From: Candidatus Kryptoniota bacterium
GTDB taxonomy: Bacteria > Bacteroidota > Ignavibacteria > Kryptoniales > JAKASW01
DNA: 64,000 bases
NCBI GenBank assembly: GCA_036567965.1
Contig: DATCTN010000021.1
Coordinates: forward strand, 134,906 to 198,905
Direction of reading: 5' to 3'
Shown piece after piece: positions 41,093-50,551 of the stretch (the stretch's first letter is position 1; each line of letters begins with the position of its first letter). The translations under genes and the position numbers were made by a program. The notes beneath the pieces are model-generated. The model saw only the letters and a list, made by a program, of their open reading frames with translations, was not told the DNA's origin and made no database searches.

Positions 41093-42679
41093 ATGGAAAA
41101 AGTATTGACTGCAGAAGAGATGAAAGTTTGCGACTTGGAAGCCATCGAAGGGGGAAGGGTGACAGGTGTCTCGCTGATGGACAAGGCGAGCCTTGGAGTA
41201 GCCAAGGTGGCCTCCAAGATGCTGGGCGAAGTCCGCGGCAAACGTATCGCTACGCTATGCGGGACCGGCAACAACGGCGGGGACGGGTTCGGCGCATCTT
41301 TTTATCTGGCTCAAATGGGCGCAACGCTGAAAGTCTATGTACTCGGAAGTACTTCGGATATTACCGGAGACCCCAAGGTGTTTTTCGACAAGTTAAGGCA
41401 ACTCTCCGACCAGCATGCGAAGATTGAGATCCTGGAATTTGAAAGAGAATCAGGGTCGTTGGATCTCAACGACTGTGACCTTGTGATAGACGCGATCCTG
41501 GGCACCGGCCTGACAGGCGAACCACGTGGATCGGCCCAGAAAGCAATTGAACTCGCGCGAAACGCGTTTACTCCTGTGCTTTCTGTGGATATACCCAGCG
41601 GGTTAAGTGCCAACAATGGTTCGTCCTATGCAGCTTCCGTGCGTGCCGCGGCTACCGCTACCATGTCAAACCTGAAACGCGGTCTCCTTATGAACGACGG
41701 TAAGCAAAACGCGGGCGAAATTTTTCTTATCGACATCGGTCTGCCCGATGACACGCCGGGAGCCAAGAAGGTCGACACATATATGATTAACTGCGATGAT
41801 GTTCGCAATCTTCTCCCTCGCAGAAAGGCAGAGACTCACAAACACGCGGTCGGAAAAGTTTTTGGGCTCGTAGGTTCTGTTGGACTTACCGGAGCCGGAG
41901 TGATGGTTGGACAAGCTGCAATGCGCGGTGGGGCCGGCGCTGTGATCCTCGGCGTACCCTCCAGCTTGAATCCGATCTTTGAAACGAAACTCACTGAAGT
42001 CATGACGGTGCCGCTCCCCGAAACGCGTGACGGCACGCTTTCACTCGCGGTCCTTCTCGATATCCAGAAGTACTTTGACTGGGCTGACGTCCTTGTAATA
42101 GGACCCGGTATTTCGAAGAATCAGGAGACTGCGCAGCTGGTGCACAAGGTGCTCAGAAGTCATGATGGCACAATAATCATCGACGCAGACGCCCTGAACG
42201 CAATAGCCGACCAACCCGAGATGCTGAAGGACAGCCAGGGAGAAATAATCCTGACTCCTCATCACGGTGAATTCAGCAGGCTCACGAAATTTTCTGAATC
42301 AGAAATTTCAAGAGACAGAGTCGAGATGGCTCGCCGCTTCGCGAGAGAAAACAACGTTACTCTCGTGCTGAAGGGATCACCCACGGTTATCGCGTCGAAG
42401 GACGGCAGGACTTTCATAAATGTCCACGGGAATCCCGGCATGGCAACTGCCGGTACGGGAGATGTCCTCACAGGAATTATCGCGGCGCTGGTTAGTCAAA
42501 AACTCAGCCCCGTAGACGCAGCGATCGCCGGGGTCTATTTACACAGCGTAGCCGGCGACATTGCTCTGGAGTCGAAGGGACTCTACCCGATGATTGCGAC
42601 TGACCTGATCGAAGATCTCCCGGCAGCCTTCAGAAAAATTGATCGCGGGGAGATAGTCGAGTTTGAAAAGATTGCCTGA
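41093..42679 (+). CDS. nnr: Bifunctional NAD(P)HX epimerase and dehydratase
   Basis: 528 residues. The N-terminal epimerase spans ~1-220: CGTGNNGGDGFGASFYLAQMG, VIDAILGTGLTGEPRG. The C-terminal ribokinase-like dehydratase spans ~225-520: KVFGLVGSVGLTGAGVMVG, VIGPGISKN, ILTPHHGEFSRL and GMATAGTGDVLTGIIAAL. It repairs hydrated NAD(P)H in the cytoplasm, a fitting neighbour of complex I. GAGG precedes ATG. Its end overlaps the VanZ-like gene by 17 bases. Confidence 0.94.
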   Translation: MEKVLTAEEMKVCDLEAIEGGRVTGVSLMDKASLGVAKVASKMLGEVRGKRIATLCGTGNNGGDGFGASFYLAQMGATLKVYVLGSTSDITGDPKVFFDKLRQLSDQHAKIEILEFERESGSLDLNDCDLVIDAILGTGLTGEPRGSAQKAIELARNAFTPVLSVDIPSGLSANNGSSYAASVRAAATATMSNLKRGLLMNDGKQNAGEIFLIDIGLPDDTPGAKKVDTYMINCDDVRNLLPRRKAETHKHAVGKVFGLVGSVGLTGAGVMVGQAAMRGGAGAVILGVPSSLNPIFETKLTEVMTVPLPETRDGTLSLAVLLDIQKYFDWADVLVIGPGISKNQETAQLVHKVLRSHDGTIIIDADALNAIADQPEMLKDSQGEIILTPHHGEFSRLTKFSESEISRDRVEMARRFARENNVTLVLKGSPTVIASKDGRTFINVHGNPGMATAGTGDVLTGIIAALVSQKLSPVDAAIAGVYLHSVAGDIALESKGLYPMIATDLIEDLPAAFRKIDRGEIVEFEKIA

Positions 42680-43058
42680 TTTTGTCAGGTATCAGTTGCC
42701 GGCCCTTGCTTGGATGATTCTGATATTTGTTCTCTCATCGGTACCTGGTTCCACCCTTTCGCATTTTGAGTTTCCTTTGGCCCACGAGATTGCACATATT
42801 GTTTTGTATGCGTCCCTTTACTTCCTTGCGTACCTGGCATTGCGGCATCAGAATAGAATCAGTTTCCTATCGACCTACAGAATTACTGGCGCGTTCATCA
42901 TTGTGGCCGTCTATGGTGCGAGCGATGAATTTCATCAGTCATTCACTCCGGGGCGTTCGCCGGAATTCAAAGACTTCCTGATTGATGTTGCGGCGGCTGC
43001 CGTAATTCTTTTGTTCGTCTCGATAGCGGAGCGAAACGCAGTACGACAGGAGAGATAA
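42663..43058 (+). CDS. VanZ-like membrane protein
   Basis: 131 residues from TTG 42663, overlapping the nnr end. Four helices with the VanZ signature: ALAWMILIFVLSSVPGSTL, AHEIAHIVLYASLYFLAYLA and GASDEFHQSFTPGRSPEFKD. In glycopeptide-resistant strains VanZ gives teicoplanin resistance; most homologues are of unknown function and there is no van cluster here. Confidence 0.87.
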   Translation: MKRLPDFVRYQLPALAWMILIFVLSSVPGSTLSHFEFPLAHEIAHIVLYASLYFLAYLALRHQNRISFLSTYRITGAFIIVAVYGASDEFHQSFTPGRSPEFKDFLIDVAAAAVILLFVSIAERNAVRQER

Positions 43059-43094
43059 TTTTCCGGCCTTCCACGAGACAATTTTCGCCGTCGA

Positions 43095-43124
43095 TTGTTC
43101 TTTGCAGCGCAGACTTTCTATATT
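43095..43124 (+). promoter_or_regulatory. Predicted promoter of the CNNM/CorC-like gene
   Basis: TTGTTC (43095-43100), 18-base spacer, TATATT (43119-43124). Leader of about 13 bases, with AGGAG nine bases before TTG 43144. Confidence 0.42.
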
Positions 43125-43143
43125 CATTTGAGGAGTTCGCATT

Positions 43144-44346
43144 TTGACGGAGTACGCGGTCCTGGTGTTCTCGCTTATAATGGTCGCCTGCTTCTCGGCA
43201 GCGGAAACCTCTTTCGTTGTCTCCGACAAAGTCGCGCTTCTCGTGGGACAGGGGAAGGGCTATTCGGCAAAGTCCGCCGTCTTCTTTCTCCAAAATGACA
43301 ACATCTTCTTCGCGTCAGTGGTAGTTGCGGCGAATTTGTTCATCACAATCTTCTCGTCTCTAAGCGAGGGAGTGTTCCATGAACAGCTGCACCTGGGCCT
43401 TTCGGCAGTGATTCTCCTGACAACGTCTGCCGGTCTTTTGCTGGGGGAGCTCATCCCGAAAACTGCGGCCATGGGAAGTGCAGAACCTGCCGCGGGTTAC
43501 TTACTCCCGCTGGTGAAAGTCTTTTATTCCATCTTCCGGCCTGTGGTCGATTCCACTGCCCGCGTATCTTCATTTATAGCTGAACATATTTTCAAGTCTC
43601 CACCGCATTCTGCCATTTTTCAAAAACGTGACGTCTATCGATTCCTGGGGAAAACTGTCAGTAGCGGGTATCTTGATAAGATTGAATCGGAAATGATTCG
43701 CAAATTTCTGTCCAATGCGAATCTACCTGTGAGAACCATCGCGGTCCCAAGAACGCAGATTGTAGCTGTCAAGCTCGGAACCAGAATTGAAAAACTGAGG
43801 GACATATTTGAAAAGACGGGAAAATCCAAGGTGGCGGTATACGATTCCACGATAGATAATATCGTGGGCGTTGTCCATGCAAAAGAGTTGTTTAAGAACG
43901 CCGCCTCAATATCCGAACTTGTGAACGATGTCCTTTTTGTCCCTGAGAACATTTCAGTGGTGGATCTCTTGGACGAGTTTCGGTCCGAACGTGTGTATGT
44001 GGCTGTCTTGATCGATGAATTTGGAGGCACGACAGGTTTTGTCACCACGTCGGATGTAATGGAACTCTTTCTCGGGGAAGTTGCGATTATGTCAAATGAG
44101 CAGAAGATACTCGAGACCGGGCGGAAACAATATCTGATATCAGGCGGTGCTGAGGTCGCTGAAGTCGAAACAAGGCTGAGAATTAAACTCCCCAAAGGAG
44201 ACTATACTACGGTGGCCGGAATGGTGTTGTCCGAGCTGGGAAGAATACCCGCCCAAGGAGAAAGAGTGTATATCCACGGATTTGAATTTCTTGTAGTGAA
44301 ATCTGATGGCAAGAAAGTCGACAGCCTGAGGTTGACTTTGAAATGA
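43144..44346 (+). CDS. CNNM/HlyC-CorC-type membrane protein (DUF21, CBS pair, CorC_HlyC domain)
   Basis: 400 residues. DUF21 spans residues 1-180 with three or four helices and LLGELIPKTAAM. The CBS pair covers ~195-320 (VPRTQIVAVKLGTRIEKL, NIVGVVHAKELFK, VAVLIDEFGGTTGFVTTSDV), and the CorC/HlyC domain ~330-400 (LPKGDYTTVAGMVLSELG). Family members transport or sense Mg2+/Co2+ at the membrane; the hemolysin name is historical. TTG start with AGGAG. Confidence 0.9.
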   Translation: MTEYAVLVFSLIMVACFSAAETSFVVSDKVALLVGQGKGYSAKSAVFFLQNDNIFFASVVVAANLFITIFSSLSEGVFHEQLHLGLSAVILLTTSAGLLLGELIPKTAAMGSAEPAAGYLLPLVKVFYSIFRPVVDSTARVSSFIAEHIFKSPPHSAIFQKRDVYRFLGKTVSSGYLDKIESEMIRKFLSNANLPVRTIAVPRTQIVAVKLGTRIEKLRDIFEKTGKSKVAVYDSTIDNIVGVVHAKELFKNAASISELVNDVLFVPENISVVDLLDEFRSERVYVAVLIDEFGGTTGFVTTSDVMELFLGEVAIMSNEQKILETGRKQYLISGGAEVAEVETRLRIKLPKGDYTTVAGMVLSELGRIPAQGERVYIHGFEFLVVKSDGKKVDSLRLTLK

Positions 44347-45536
44347 AATGGCCCGCAGAAAATAAACCTGCGACGGTTAATGATGAAGAGCTCCTGAGCG
44401 GTCACCCTGCACGCGGCGGTTTTCATTTTCTTCTTATTATCATCTTTGCTACGTTCTTCTGGAACGGCACCTTGTTTTGTCAATCCATCTTCCTTGATGA
44501 TGAGTATTTGCTCCCAACCAGGGCGGCCGCGATGTCAGCCTACGTTGCCGATCCCGATTATCCTCATGCTGTCGTATTGAATCCGGCGAAACTTGGTTTT
44601 GTGCAGTTCGTCCACGCCGCTTCGGATTATCAATATTTCTCGCGGGATGTGAGTGAACTCTTTCTCGGCGATTCCACGTCAAATCCATTTCAAAATGGGA
44701 AACTAGCGGCGTGGGACGTCTCTACGGCGTTTCCGGTCGGACCGTTGGGAGCGGGAATCGCTTACACGAGTTCCTACCTCGGCGGATGGCGGACCGATGT
44801 GGCTCGATTCGGTATTGGATTCGGGTTACCTCTTGGTTTTGCTGCGGGAATTACCGGCAAATATGTTATGTACACGCGATCGAATTCGACCTCGATTCCT
44901 GACGGCGCAACACAAATCTACCAATCGAACGCGGACAAATTCACTGTGGATGTGGGAATAGAAAACAGAACTGTTCTTGCGGATAACACTTTCTTCCTCG
45001 CGATTGTTTCGAGCGGCGCGACGTTCTCTAATATTTTGAGAAGCGCCACACTGAATCCGGTCTCCGGTCCGAATCTCCAACCGAATCCGGGTATTATCCT
45101 GCCGGAAGTATTGACTATCGGCGGATCTTATTTGTTTGCATCGAACTACCGGGTTGCGGACTTCGAGCTTTTCAGACTGACAGGAGCCCTGGACTATTCC
45201 CATTTGTTCAAAGGCTCGAGCCCCCCGGACAATCTCGTCTCACACACTGACCAGTACAGGTTAGGATTAGAAGCTTCTGCACTTGGCATCTTATCCCTCA
45301 GACTTGGGTACACATACAAGGCTCCTACCGTTAGAGTTGAAGACGGTTATAATCATTTGCAGGTTCCTATGATGGGCACTGGTTTTTCATACGGTTTCTC
45401 TCTTCGCTTCCCCATAAAACTTGTCCTGCCGGTTCTTCCCATTACAACTATTGAAATGTCATACGCCAAAAATCCCGAATGGAGCTCAGGTATGTACCAT
45501 GATCTATTCGGCCTCACTCTTGAGATGCTGTTCTAG
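44343..45536 (+). CDS. Outer-membrane beta-barrel protein, PorV/FadL-like in character
   Basis: 397 residues. It overlaps the preceding gene by four bases. A hydrophobic segment near 30-47 (HFLLIIIFATFFWNGT) may be a signal peptide starting from an internal codon. The rest is alternating beta strands with AVVLNPAKLGFVQFVHA, where NPA is a landmark of PorV/PorQ and related barrels, and ends in ...LEMLF with a terminal Phe. Its function is unknown; possibly a porin or secretion partner. Confidence 0.72.
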   Translation: MKWPAENKPATVNDEELLSGHPARGGFHFLLIIIFATFFWNGTLFCQSIFLDDEYLLPTRAAAMSAYVADPDYPHAVVLNPAKLGFVQFVHAASDYQYFSRDVSELFLGDSTSNPFQNGKLAAWDVSTAFPVGPLGAGIAYTSSYLGGWRTDVARFGIGFGLPLGFAAGITGKYVMYTRSNSTSIPDGATQIYQSNADKFTVDVGIENRTVLADNTFFLAIVSSGATFSNILRSATLNPVSGPNLQPNPGIILPEVLTIGGSYLFASNYRVADFELFRLTGALDYSHLFKGSSPPDNLVSHTDQYRLGLEASALGILSLRLGYTYKAPTVRVEDGYNHLQVPMMGTGFSYGFSLRFPIKLVLPVLPITTIEMSYAKNPEWSSGMYHDLFGLTLEMLF

Positions 45537-45584
45537 GCCAGCTCAAGGTATAGACGTAGGCCTAAGGCTGGTGGGGGAAAAACG

Positions 45585-46937
45585 TTGGAAACTACTGCGG
45601 CCTCGCATAAATTGAGTTATATGAAAATTCATGGTGTGTTCCCCATAGTCGATCTCAAATCCGAAAGGGCACAGTTACTACTTAAGAAGATTCGCTCAAG
45701 GAATGCTATCCTTGACGCCGGTGTGCGCGGGACGGTCGTCGAGATCATCCGAAATGTCCGGGCATCAGGGGACGCTGCTGTGAAGAAGTACACTCAGGAA
45801 TTTGACGGAGTCACTCTCGAGAGATTTAGAATACCGCCCGAGGAAATAACACGCGCTAAATCGGCAGTGGGATCGCGATTAATGTCGATTCTTGAAGAGG
45901 CTGCGGCAAACGTCCGCATGTTTCACGAAAATCAAAAAGAAAGGTCGTGGACGATTCATAAAGAGGATGGAACAATCCTCGGTCAACGGGTGCTGCCGCT
46001 CGAACGCGTAGCGGTTTATGTCCCCGGCGGCACCGCCGCATATCCATCGACCGTTATTATGAATGCCGTTCCTGCTCAAGTCGCCGGTGTCGACGAGATA
46101 ATTGTCATCACTCCGCCGAATAAGGACGGCAGTGTGAACCTGAACGTTCTCGCCACGTGCGCCATTCTTGGCCTCGAAAATGTGTACTCGGTAGGCGGGG
46201 CGCAGGCGATTGCGGCTGTTGCATACGGAACCGAATCGATTCCTAAAGTTGATAAGATCGTCGGTCCGGGGAATGTCTATGTCACGGCGGCTAAAAAGGA
46301 AGTGTTTGGAGATGTGGACATTGATATGATTGCCGGGCCGAGCGAGGTCGTGGTACTCGCAGACTCGAGCGCGAACCCGGCAGAGGTCGCTGCTGATCTC
46401 CTTGCTCAGGCCGAACATGACGTCAATGCTGCCGCGATCCTTGTGACTACGGATGGGAGGCTCGCCAGGAAAGTCAAACGGAACATTGAAGTGCTGCTTA
46501 AAGGGTTAGTGCGGGGACGAATCGCGTCGGAGTCTATTCGCAGGAACGGCGCCGCGTTCGTCGCGCGAACCGTCAGTGATGCAGTAGCCCTTGTAAATCA
46601 GATTGCGCCCGAACATTTGGAATTGATCGCAAGGGATAGCTGGGAGATCCTCGACAAAATCAGGAATGCCGGAGCTGTGTTCCTGGGAGAATACTCGCCC
46701 GAACCAGTGGGCGACTATTTCGCCGGACCGAGCCACGTGCTTCCCACCGGCGGGACCGCCAGGTTCTCTTCCGTGCTGGGCGTCGACGCATTCGTGAAAC
46801 GTTCGAGCATAATCCATTATTCAAGAACGGCATTCGAAAACGACTCAAAGAAGATTCAGACATTTGCCGAAAACGAAGGACTTACTGCACATGCGATGTC
46901 TATAAAGATCAGAGAGAAAAGTGGACGCAAAAAGTAA
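45585..46937 (+). CDS. hisD: Histidinol dehydrogenase
   Basis: 450 residues from TTG 45585, which has GGGGGA upstream; ATG 45621 would give 438, nearer the usual ~430, but lacks a site. Signatures: VPGGTAAYPSTVIMNAVPAQ, GGAQAIAAVAYGTESIPKVD, AGPSEVVV, QAEHDVNA, QIAPEHLEL and VLPTGGTARFSS, with the Zn and catalytic histidines. Last two oxidation steps of histidine synthesis. hisC overlaps its end by 17 bases. Confidence 0.94.
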   Translation: METTAASHKLSYMKIHGVFPIVDLKSERAQLLLKKIRSRNAILDAGVRGTVVEIIRNVRASGDAAVKKYTQEFDGVTLERFRIPPEEITRAKSAVGSRLMSILEEAAANVRMFHENQKERSWTIHKEDGTILGQRVLPLERVAVYVPGGTAAYPSTVIMNAVPAQVAGVDEIIVITPPNKDGSVNLNVLATCAILGLENVYSVGGAQAIAAVAYGTESIPKVDKIVGPGNVYVTAAKKEVFGDVDIDMIAGPSEVVVLADSSANPAEVAADLLAQAEHDVNAAAILVTTDGRLARKVKRNIEVLLKGLVRGRIASESIRRNGAAFVARTVSDAVALVNQIAPEHLELIARDSWEILDKIRNAGAVFLGEYSPEPVGDYFAGPSHVLPTGGTARFSSVLGVDAFVKRSSIIHYSRTAFENDSKKIQTFAENEGLTAHAMSIKIREKSGRKK

Positions 46938-48003
46938 TTTCAGGAATACAGTACTTCAACTCGCCCCTTATAATGTGTCGGGGCATCCGGCGAAAATCAA
47001 ACTGAACCAGAATGAAAGTCCCTTCGACATTCCGCTAAAATTGAAGAAAGAAATCACAGAAGAGTTCTTCCGAATCGGTTGGAACAGGTATCCCTCAGTC
47101 TTTGCGTCTGAACTTCCACGAAAATTGTCGGAGCGGCACAACTTACAGCCTGATTGCTTCATCGTCGCGAACGGATCTAACGAGCTAATCTACACGATCG
47201 CGACCTCGATCGTCATGGAGGGGACCGAAGTCCTGATCCCCCAGCCGACCTTCTATCTCTTCGAGAAGATTTGCACAATTCTTGGAGGAAGGATAGTAAA
47301 GGTGAACGCGCGCGCGGATCTGTCCCCTGATGAAGATGAAATCCTGCGGGTTGCCTCGAAAATCGGAAATGGACTTGTCATCATCGGGTCCCCGAACAAT
47401 CCGACCGGCAAATCCGTGACTTCCGGATTCCTTGCGCGATTACTCGAATCGACGCCCGCGATAGTCCTTCTCGATGAAGCATATATTGAATTCTCAGAAA
47501 AGAAAAGCGCAATTGATCTCGTTACCAAGTATGAAAATCTTGTCGTGCTAAGAACATTCTCTAAAGCATTCAGCCTTGCGGGATTGAGGATCGGCTACCT
47601 CGCAGCGCATCCTGGGACGGCGTTTGAGATTCTAAAAGTTAAGATCCCTTTTACTGTTAATCCTCTTTCTGAATTTACGGCAGTTAAGCTCCTGGAACAC
47701 TCGGAGCTCTTTGCAGAACGCGTCGACTTCCTCAAGAAACAGAAAAAAGAAATGATAACGAAACTGAGATCGCTCGCGGGGGTGGAAGCCCTCGACTCCG
47801 ACTCGAATTTCTTCCTGTTTTCTACGCCCCTCGGGGCACGGGAAATGTTCGACCGTCTCCTGGATAAAAACAATGTTCTTGTAAGGGACGTCTCTTCGTA
47901 TCCCATGCTGCAGAAATATCTGCGTGTTAACGCGGGATCCTCTGAGGAGAGTGCCTATTTCAATAAATCTGTGGAGGATACGCTTCGAAATCCCATGGAA
48001 TGA
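46921..48003 (+). CDS. hisC: Histidinol-phosphate aminotransferase
   Basis: 360 residues from GTG 46921. PLP enzyme of fold type I. Conserved: KLNQNESPFDIP, VANGSNELIY, IIGSPNNPTGKSV, LLDEAYIEFSE and the PLP lysine in LRTFSKAFSLAGLRIGY. Together with hisD it makes a two-gene his cluster; the other his genes are outside the window. Confidence 0.95.
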   Translation: MDAKSNFRNTVLQLAPYNVSGHPAKIKLNQNESPFDIPLKLKKEITEEFFRIGWNRYPSVFASELPRKLSERHNLQPDCFIVANGSNELIYTIATSIVMEGTEVLIPQPTFYLFEKICTILGGRIVKVNARADLSPDEDEILRVASKIGNGLVIIGSPNNPTGKSVTSGFLARLLESTPAIVLLDEAYIEFSEKKSAIDLVTKYENLVVLRTFSKAFSLAGLRIGYLAAHPGTAFEILKVKIPFTVNPLSEFTAVKLLEHSELFAERVDFLKKQKKEMITKLRSLAGVEALDSDSNFFLFSTPLGAREMFDRLLDKNNVLVRDVSSYPMLQKYLRVNAGSSEESAYFNKSVEDTLRNPME

Positions 48004-48042
48004 AAGTACTCGAGCATTGAACGGCTTTTAGCACCATGTCTC

Positions 48043-48071
48043 TTGTGCATCTTAGTCACGTAAACTATATT
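48043..48071 (+). promoter_or_regulatory. Predicted promoter of the NtrC-type regulator, leaderless geometry
   Basis: TTGTGC (48043-48048), 17-base spacer, TATATT (48066-48071), then eight bases and ATG 48080; no Shine-Dalgarno between. Confidence 0.45.
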
Positions 48072-48079
48072 TAGGCAAC

Positions 48080-49444
48080 ATGGCTGTACCTGTGGTCTAC
48101 TTTCTGGATGATGACGAAAACATCATCAAGCTCGTGAAGTACGGATTGCGCAACGAGCAGTTTAACATGAAATTCTTCGATCATCCTACAAATCTCATCG
48201 AGGCCATAAAGGTCGAATACCCCGACGTTGTCGTGAGCGATGTGATGATGCCCGATATCGACGGCATCGAATTGATCGACAAGCTTCGCGGGCTGTCGAG
48301 GTTTATGCCGGTGATCATGGTGACCGCGAAAGCGGCTGTCGATACGGCGGTAAGGGCCATGAAGGCCGGTGCATTCGAGTACCTCACAAAGCCGATCAAT
48401 TTTGACGAGCTCAAACTTGCTATCGGCCGCGCCGTGGAAGTCGGACGGCTACGCACCGAAGTCGATGAAATAAAATCCGGATTCAAGTCCCGCTATTCGT
48501 TCGATAGTATCATTGGCGAAAGCGAGCCCATCAAAGCGATGCGGGATTTTATCAAGCGCGTCTCATCAGTCACGGAAGCCGTCATACTCATGAGGGGAGA
48601 AAGCGGAGTCGGCAAAAACCTTGTCGCACGCGTCATACACTACACGAGTCCGATATTCGACAAACGATACATGGAAATTAACTGCGCGTCGCTTCCGTCC
48701 AATCTCCTCGAAGCGGAACTCTTTGGATACGAGAAGGGCGCTTTTACTGACGCGAAGACCTCGAAGAAAGGCCTCCTGGAAGTGGCGAGCGGTGGTACGG
48801 TTCTCCTCGACGAAATCACGAGCATGGACCTCTCGCTTCAGGCAAAATTTCTGTCGTTCATAGAAAATCGCCGCATAAGACGCGTCGGAGGACTCGAAGA
48901 GATTCCTGTCGACCTCAGGGTCATTTCCGCTACGAACTCCGATCTGGAAGCCGACGTGTCCGCCGGAAAATTCAGGAGTGACTTGTTCTATCGCATTAAT
49001 GTCGTGTCGCTTATCGTGCCGCCCCTGCGCGACAGGGATAAGGATGTCATCCTGATCGGACGGAAATTCATCGAAGACTTCAATGCCAAATTCAAAAAGC
49101 ACGTGAAGGGTTTGACGAATTCTGCAGAGCGAAAGCTTCTTTCACATAATTGGCCGGGAAATGTGAGGGAACTCCGCAACGTTATAGAGCGCGCGATGAT
49201 ATTCGCAGAGAAGGAACATATCGACGGCGACGAAATCGCGCTCACCAGCCTCGCAACTCAGACTCCCGGGATGGAGGACGGTCTTCATCTGCCGAGAGGA
49301 ATGTCGTTCGACCAGATTGAAGGCGAATACCTGAAGCGGGTTCTGGAATGGAACAATTTCAATCTTGAGGCCGCTGCCAAGCAGCTCGGCGTCACTCGTA
49401 AGACTCTCTGGGAAAAAAGGAAAAAATTCGGACTACTTGATTAG
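48080..49444 (+). CDS. NtrC-family sigma54-dependent response regulator
   Basis: 454 residues. The receiver domain has Asp10/Asp11, phospho-acceptor Asp54 (SDVMMPDIDGIEL) and Lys104. The AAA+ domain has Walker A GESGVGKN (173-180) and the sigma54-contact loop GAFTDA (220-225, not the textbook GAFTGA), then a conserved VLLDEITSMDLS. A FIS-type helix-turn-helix (LEAAAKQLGVTRKTLWEKR) ends the protein. No histidine kinase is next to it, so it is an orphan regulator here. Its 3' end overlaps the convergent GT4 gene by 12 bases. Confidence 0.93.
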   Translation: MAVPVVYFLDDDENIIKLVKYGLRNEQFNMKFFDHPTNLIEAIKVEYPDVVVSDVMMPDIDGIELIDKLRGLSRFMPVIMVTAKAAVDTAVRAMKAGAFEYLTKPINFDELKLAIGRAVEVGRLRTEVDEIKSGFKSRYSFDSIIGESEPIKAMRDFIKRVSSVTEAVILMRGESGVGKNLVARVIHYTSPIFDKRYMEINCASLPSNLLEAELFGYEKGAFTDAKTSKKGLLEVASGGTVLLDEITSMDLSLQAKFLSFIENRRIRRVGGLEEIPVDLRVISATNSDLEADVSAGKFRSDLFYRINVVSLIVPPLRDRDKDVILIGRKFIEDFNAKFKKHVKGLTNSAERKLLSHNWPGNVRELRNVIERAMIFAEKEHIDGDEIALTSLATQTPGMEDGLHLPRGMSFDQIEGEYLKRVLEWNNFNLEAAAKQLGVTRKTLWEKRKKFGLLD

Positions 49445-50542
49445 TCCGCTCACTACCCTAAGGAATTTTTCTTTCTCCACCTGCCAGTTCAATTCCGAAG
49501 ACGCGTTCACACAATTGGCGACAAACCCGTCGTAAGTTTCACGACGTGAAGTCATTTCGACGATTGTCTTTGCCGCTTCATCAAGATTGGCGGGATCAAC
49601 CGTTCTCCCGACCGAATACGTTCTTACAATTCTGTCCATCTCGGGAAAATTGGGAACGATTACCGGGATTGCGGCGGATATGAACTGGAACAGTTTGTTC
49701 GGGAGCGCCAGGTAATGACATAAGCCGGTGTTCTCCATGAGATAAACACCCAAGTGGCATTTAGACAATTCATTCACGACTTCCGAACTTCTCACTCTTC
49801 CGCTGAAATGGATGCGATTTCCCAGGCGCAGCATCTTCGCCTGGTTCTCCAACTCAGGTCGCAGATTTCCATCTCCAATGATTCGCAGTTCGTATTTTTC
49901 CGGCAGGAAGGTCAAGAGCCTGACGAGATTGTGCAATCCTCGACCTGGCTGAAGTCCTCCGGAGAACGCGAGGAGAATTTTGTCGAGCGATCTCGGAGTT
50001 TCCGGCCGCATAGGTCTGGAATCAGGAACATTCATCACAACTGTGGTGGGAAGATGCCACCTTGCCTCAAGAGCCTCGGAAATGGATTGGTTAACCGTTA
50101 TTACCGAGTCCACTTTTCTGATCGATCGGTTTTCTATGAAATCCCAAAAAAGAAAGCTCGACCTTCTCCTTTTCAGGCTGGGGAGTTCTCTGTACAGTTC
50201 TTTCGAATCGTAGATTAATCTGGAAGATAAACCTGCACGGGAGCCCGAGTTTTTTGCTGCAAGAGCGGGCGGCAAAGCGAACAGATCTCCCGCGATCACG
50301 AGCTTTGCCTGTGTGCGTCTCGCTTCTGGAATTACATTCCTGTAAAAATCAAAAAAGAATTTCTTGCCGCTCCGTGCTCTTGTTGGAAGGCGCACTAATT
50401 GGTCTGTATGTTCCGAGGACCCGTCGATCGAAATCCCGACAATTCTTGATTTGAATCCTGTCGCAAGAAGGGAATTCAGGAATTTGGTGCTTCGAGTGTC
50501 GTACCGGGGATCGGAACTTACGACGATCAATACGTCAAGCAT
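49433..50542 (-). CDS. GT4-like glycosyltransferase
   Basis: 369 residues, GT-B fold. Conserved pieces: ILLAFSGGLQPGRGLHNLVR, KYELRIIGDGNLRPELENQA, IHFSGRVRSSEVVNELSKCH and the donor-site strand around VYLMENTGLCHYLALPNKLF. The donor and acceptor are unknown; likely cell-surface polysaccharide. Last gene of the long minus-strand run. Overlaps the regulator gene tail to tail. Confidence 0.87.
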   Translation of the reverse strand: MLDVLIVVSSDPRYDTRSTKFLNSLLATGFKSRIVGISIDGSSEHTDQLVRLPTRARSGKKFFFDFYRNVIPEARRTQAKLVIAGDLFALPPALAAKNSGSRAGLSSRLIYDSKELYRELPSLKRRRSSFLFWDFIENRSIRKVDSVITVNQSISEALEARWHLPTTVVMNVPDSRPMRPETPRSLDKILLAFSGGLQPGRGLHNLVRLLTFLPEKYELRIIGDGNLRPELENQAKMLRLGNRIHFSGRVRSSEVVNELSKCHLGVYLMENTGLCHYLALPNKLFQFISAAIPVIVPNFPEMDRIVRTYSVGRTVDPANLDEAAKTIVEMTSRRETYDGFVANCVNASSELNWQVEKEKFLRVVSGLIK

Positions 50543-50551
50543 GTACCCGGT

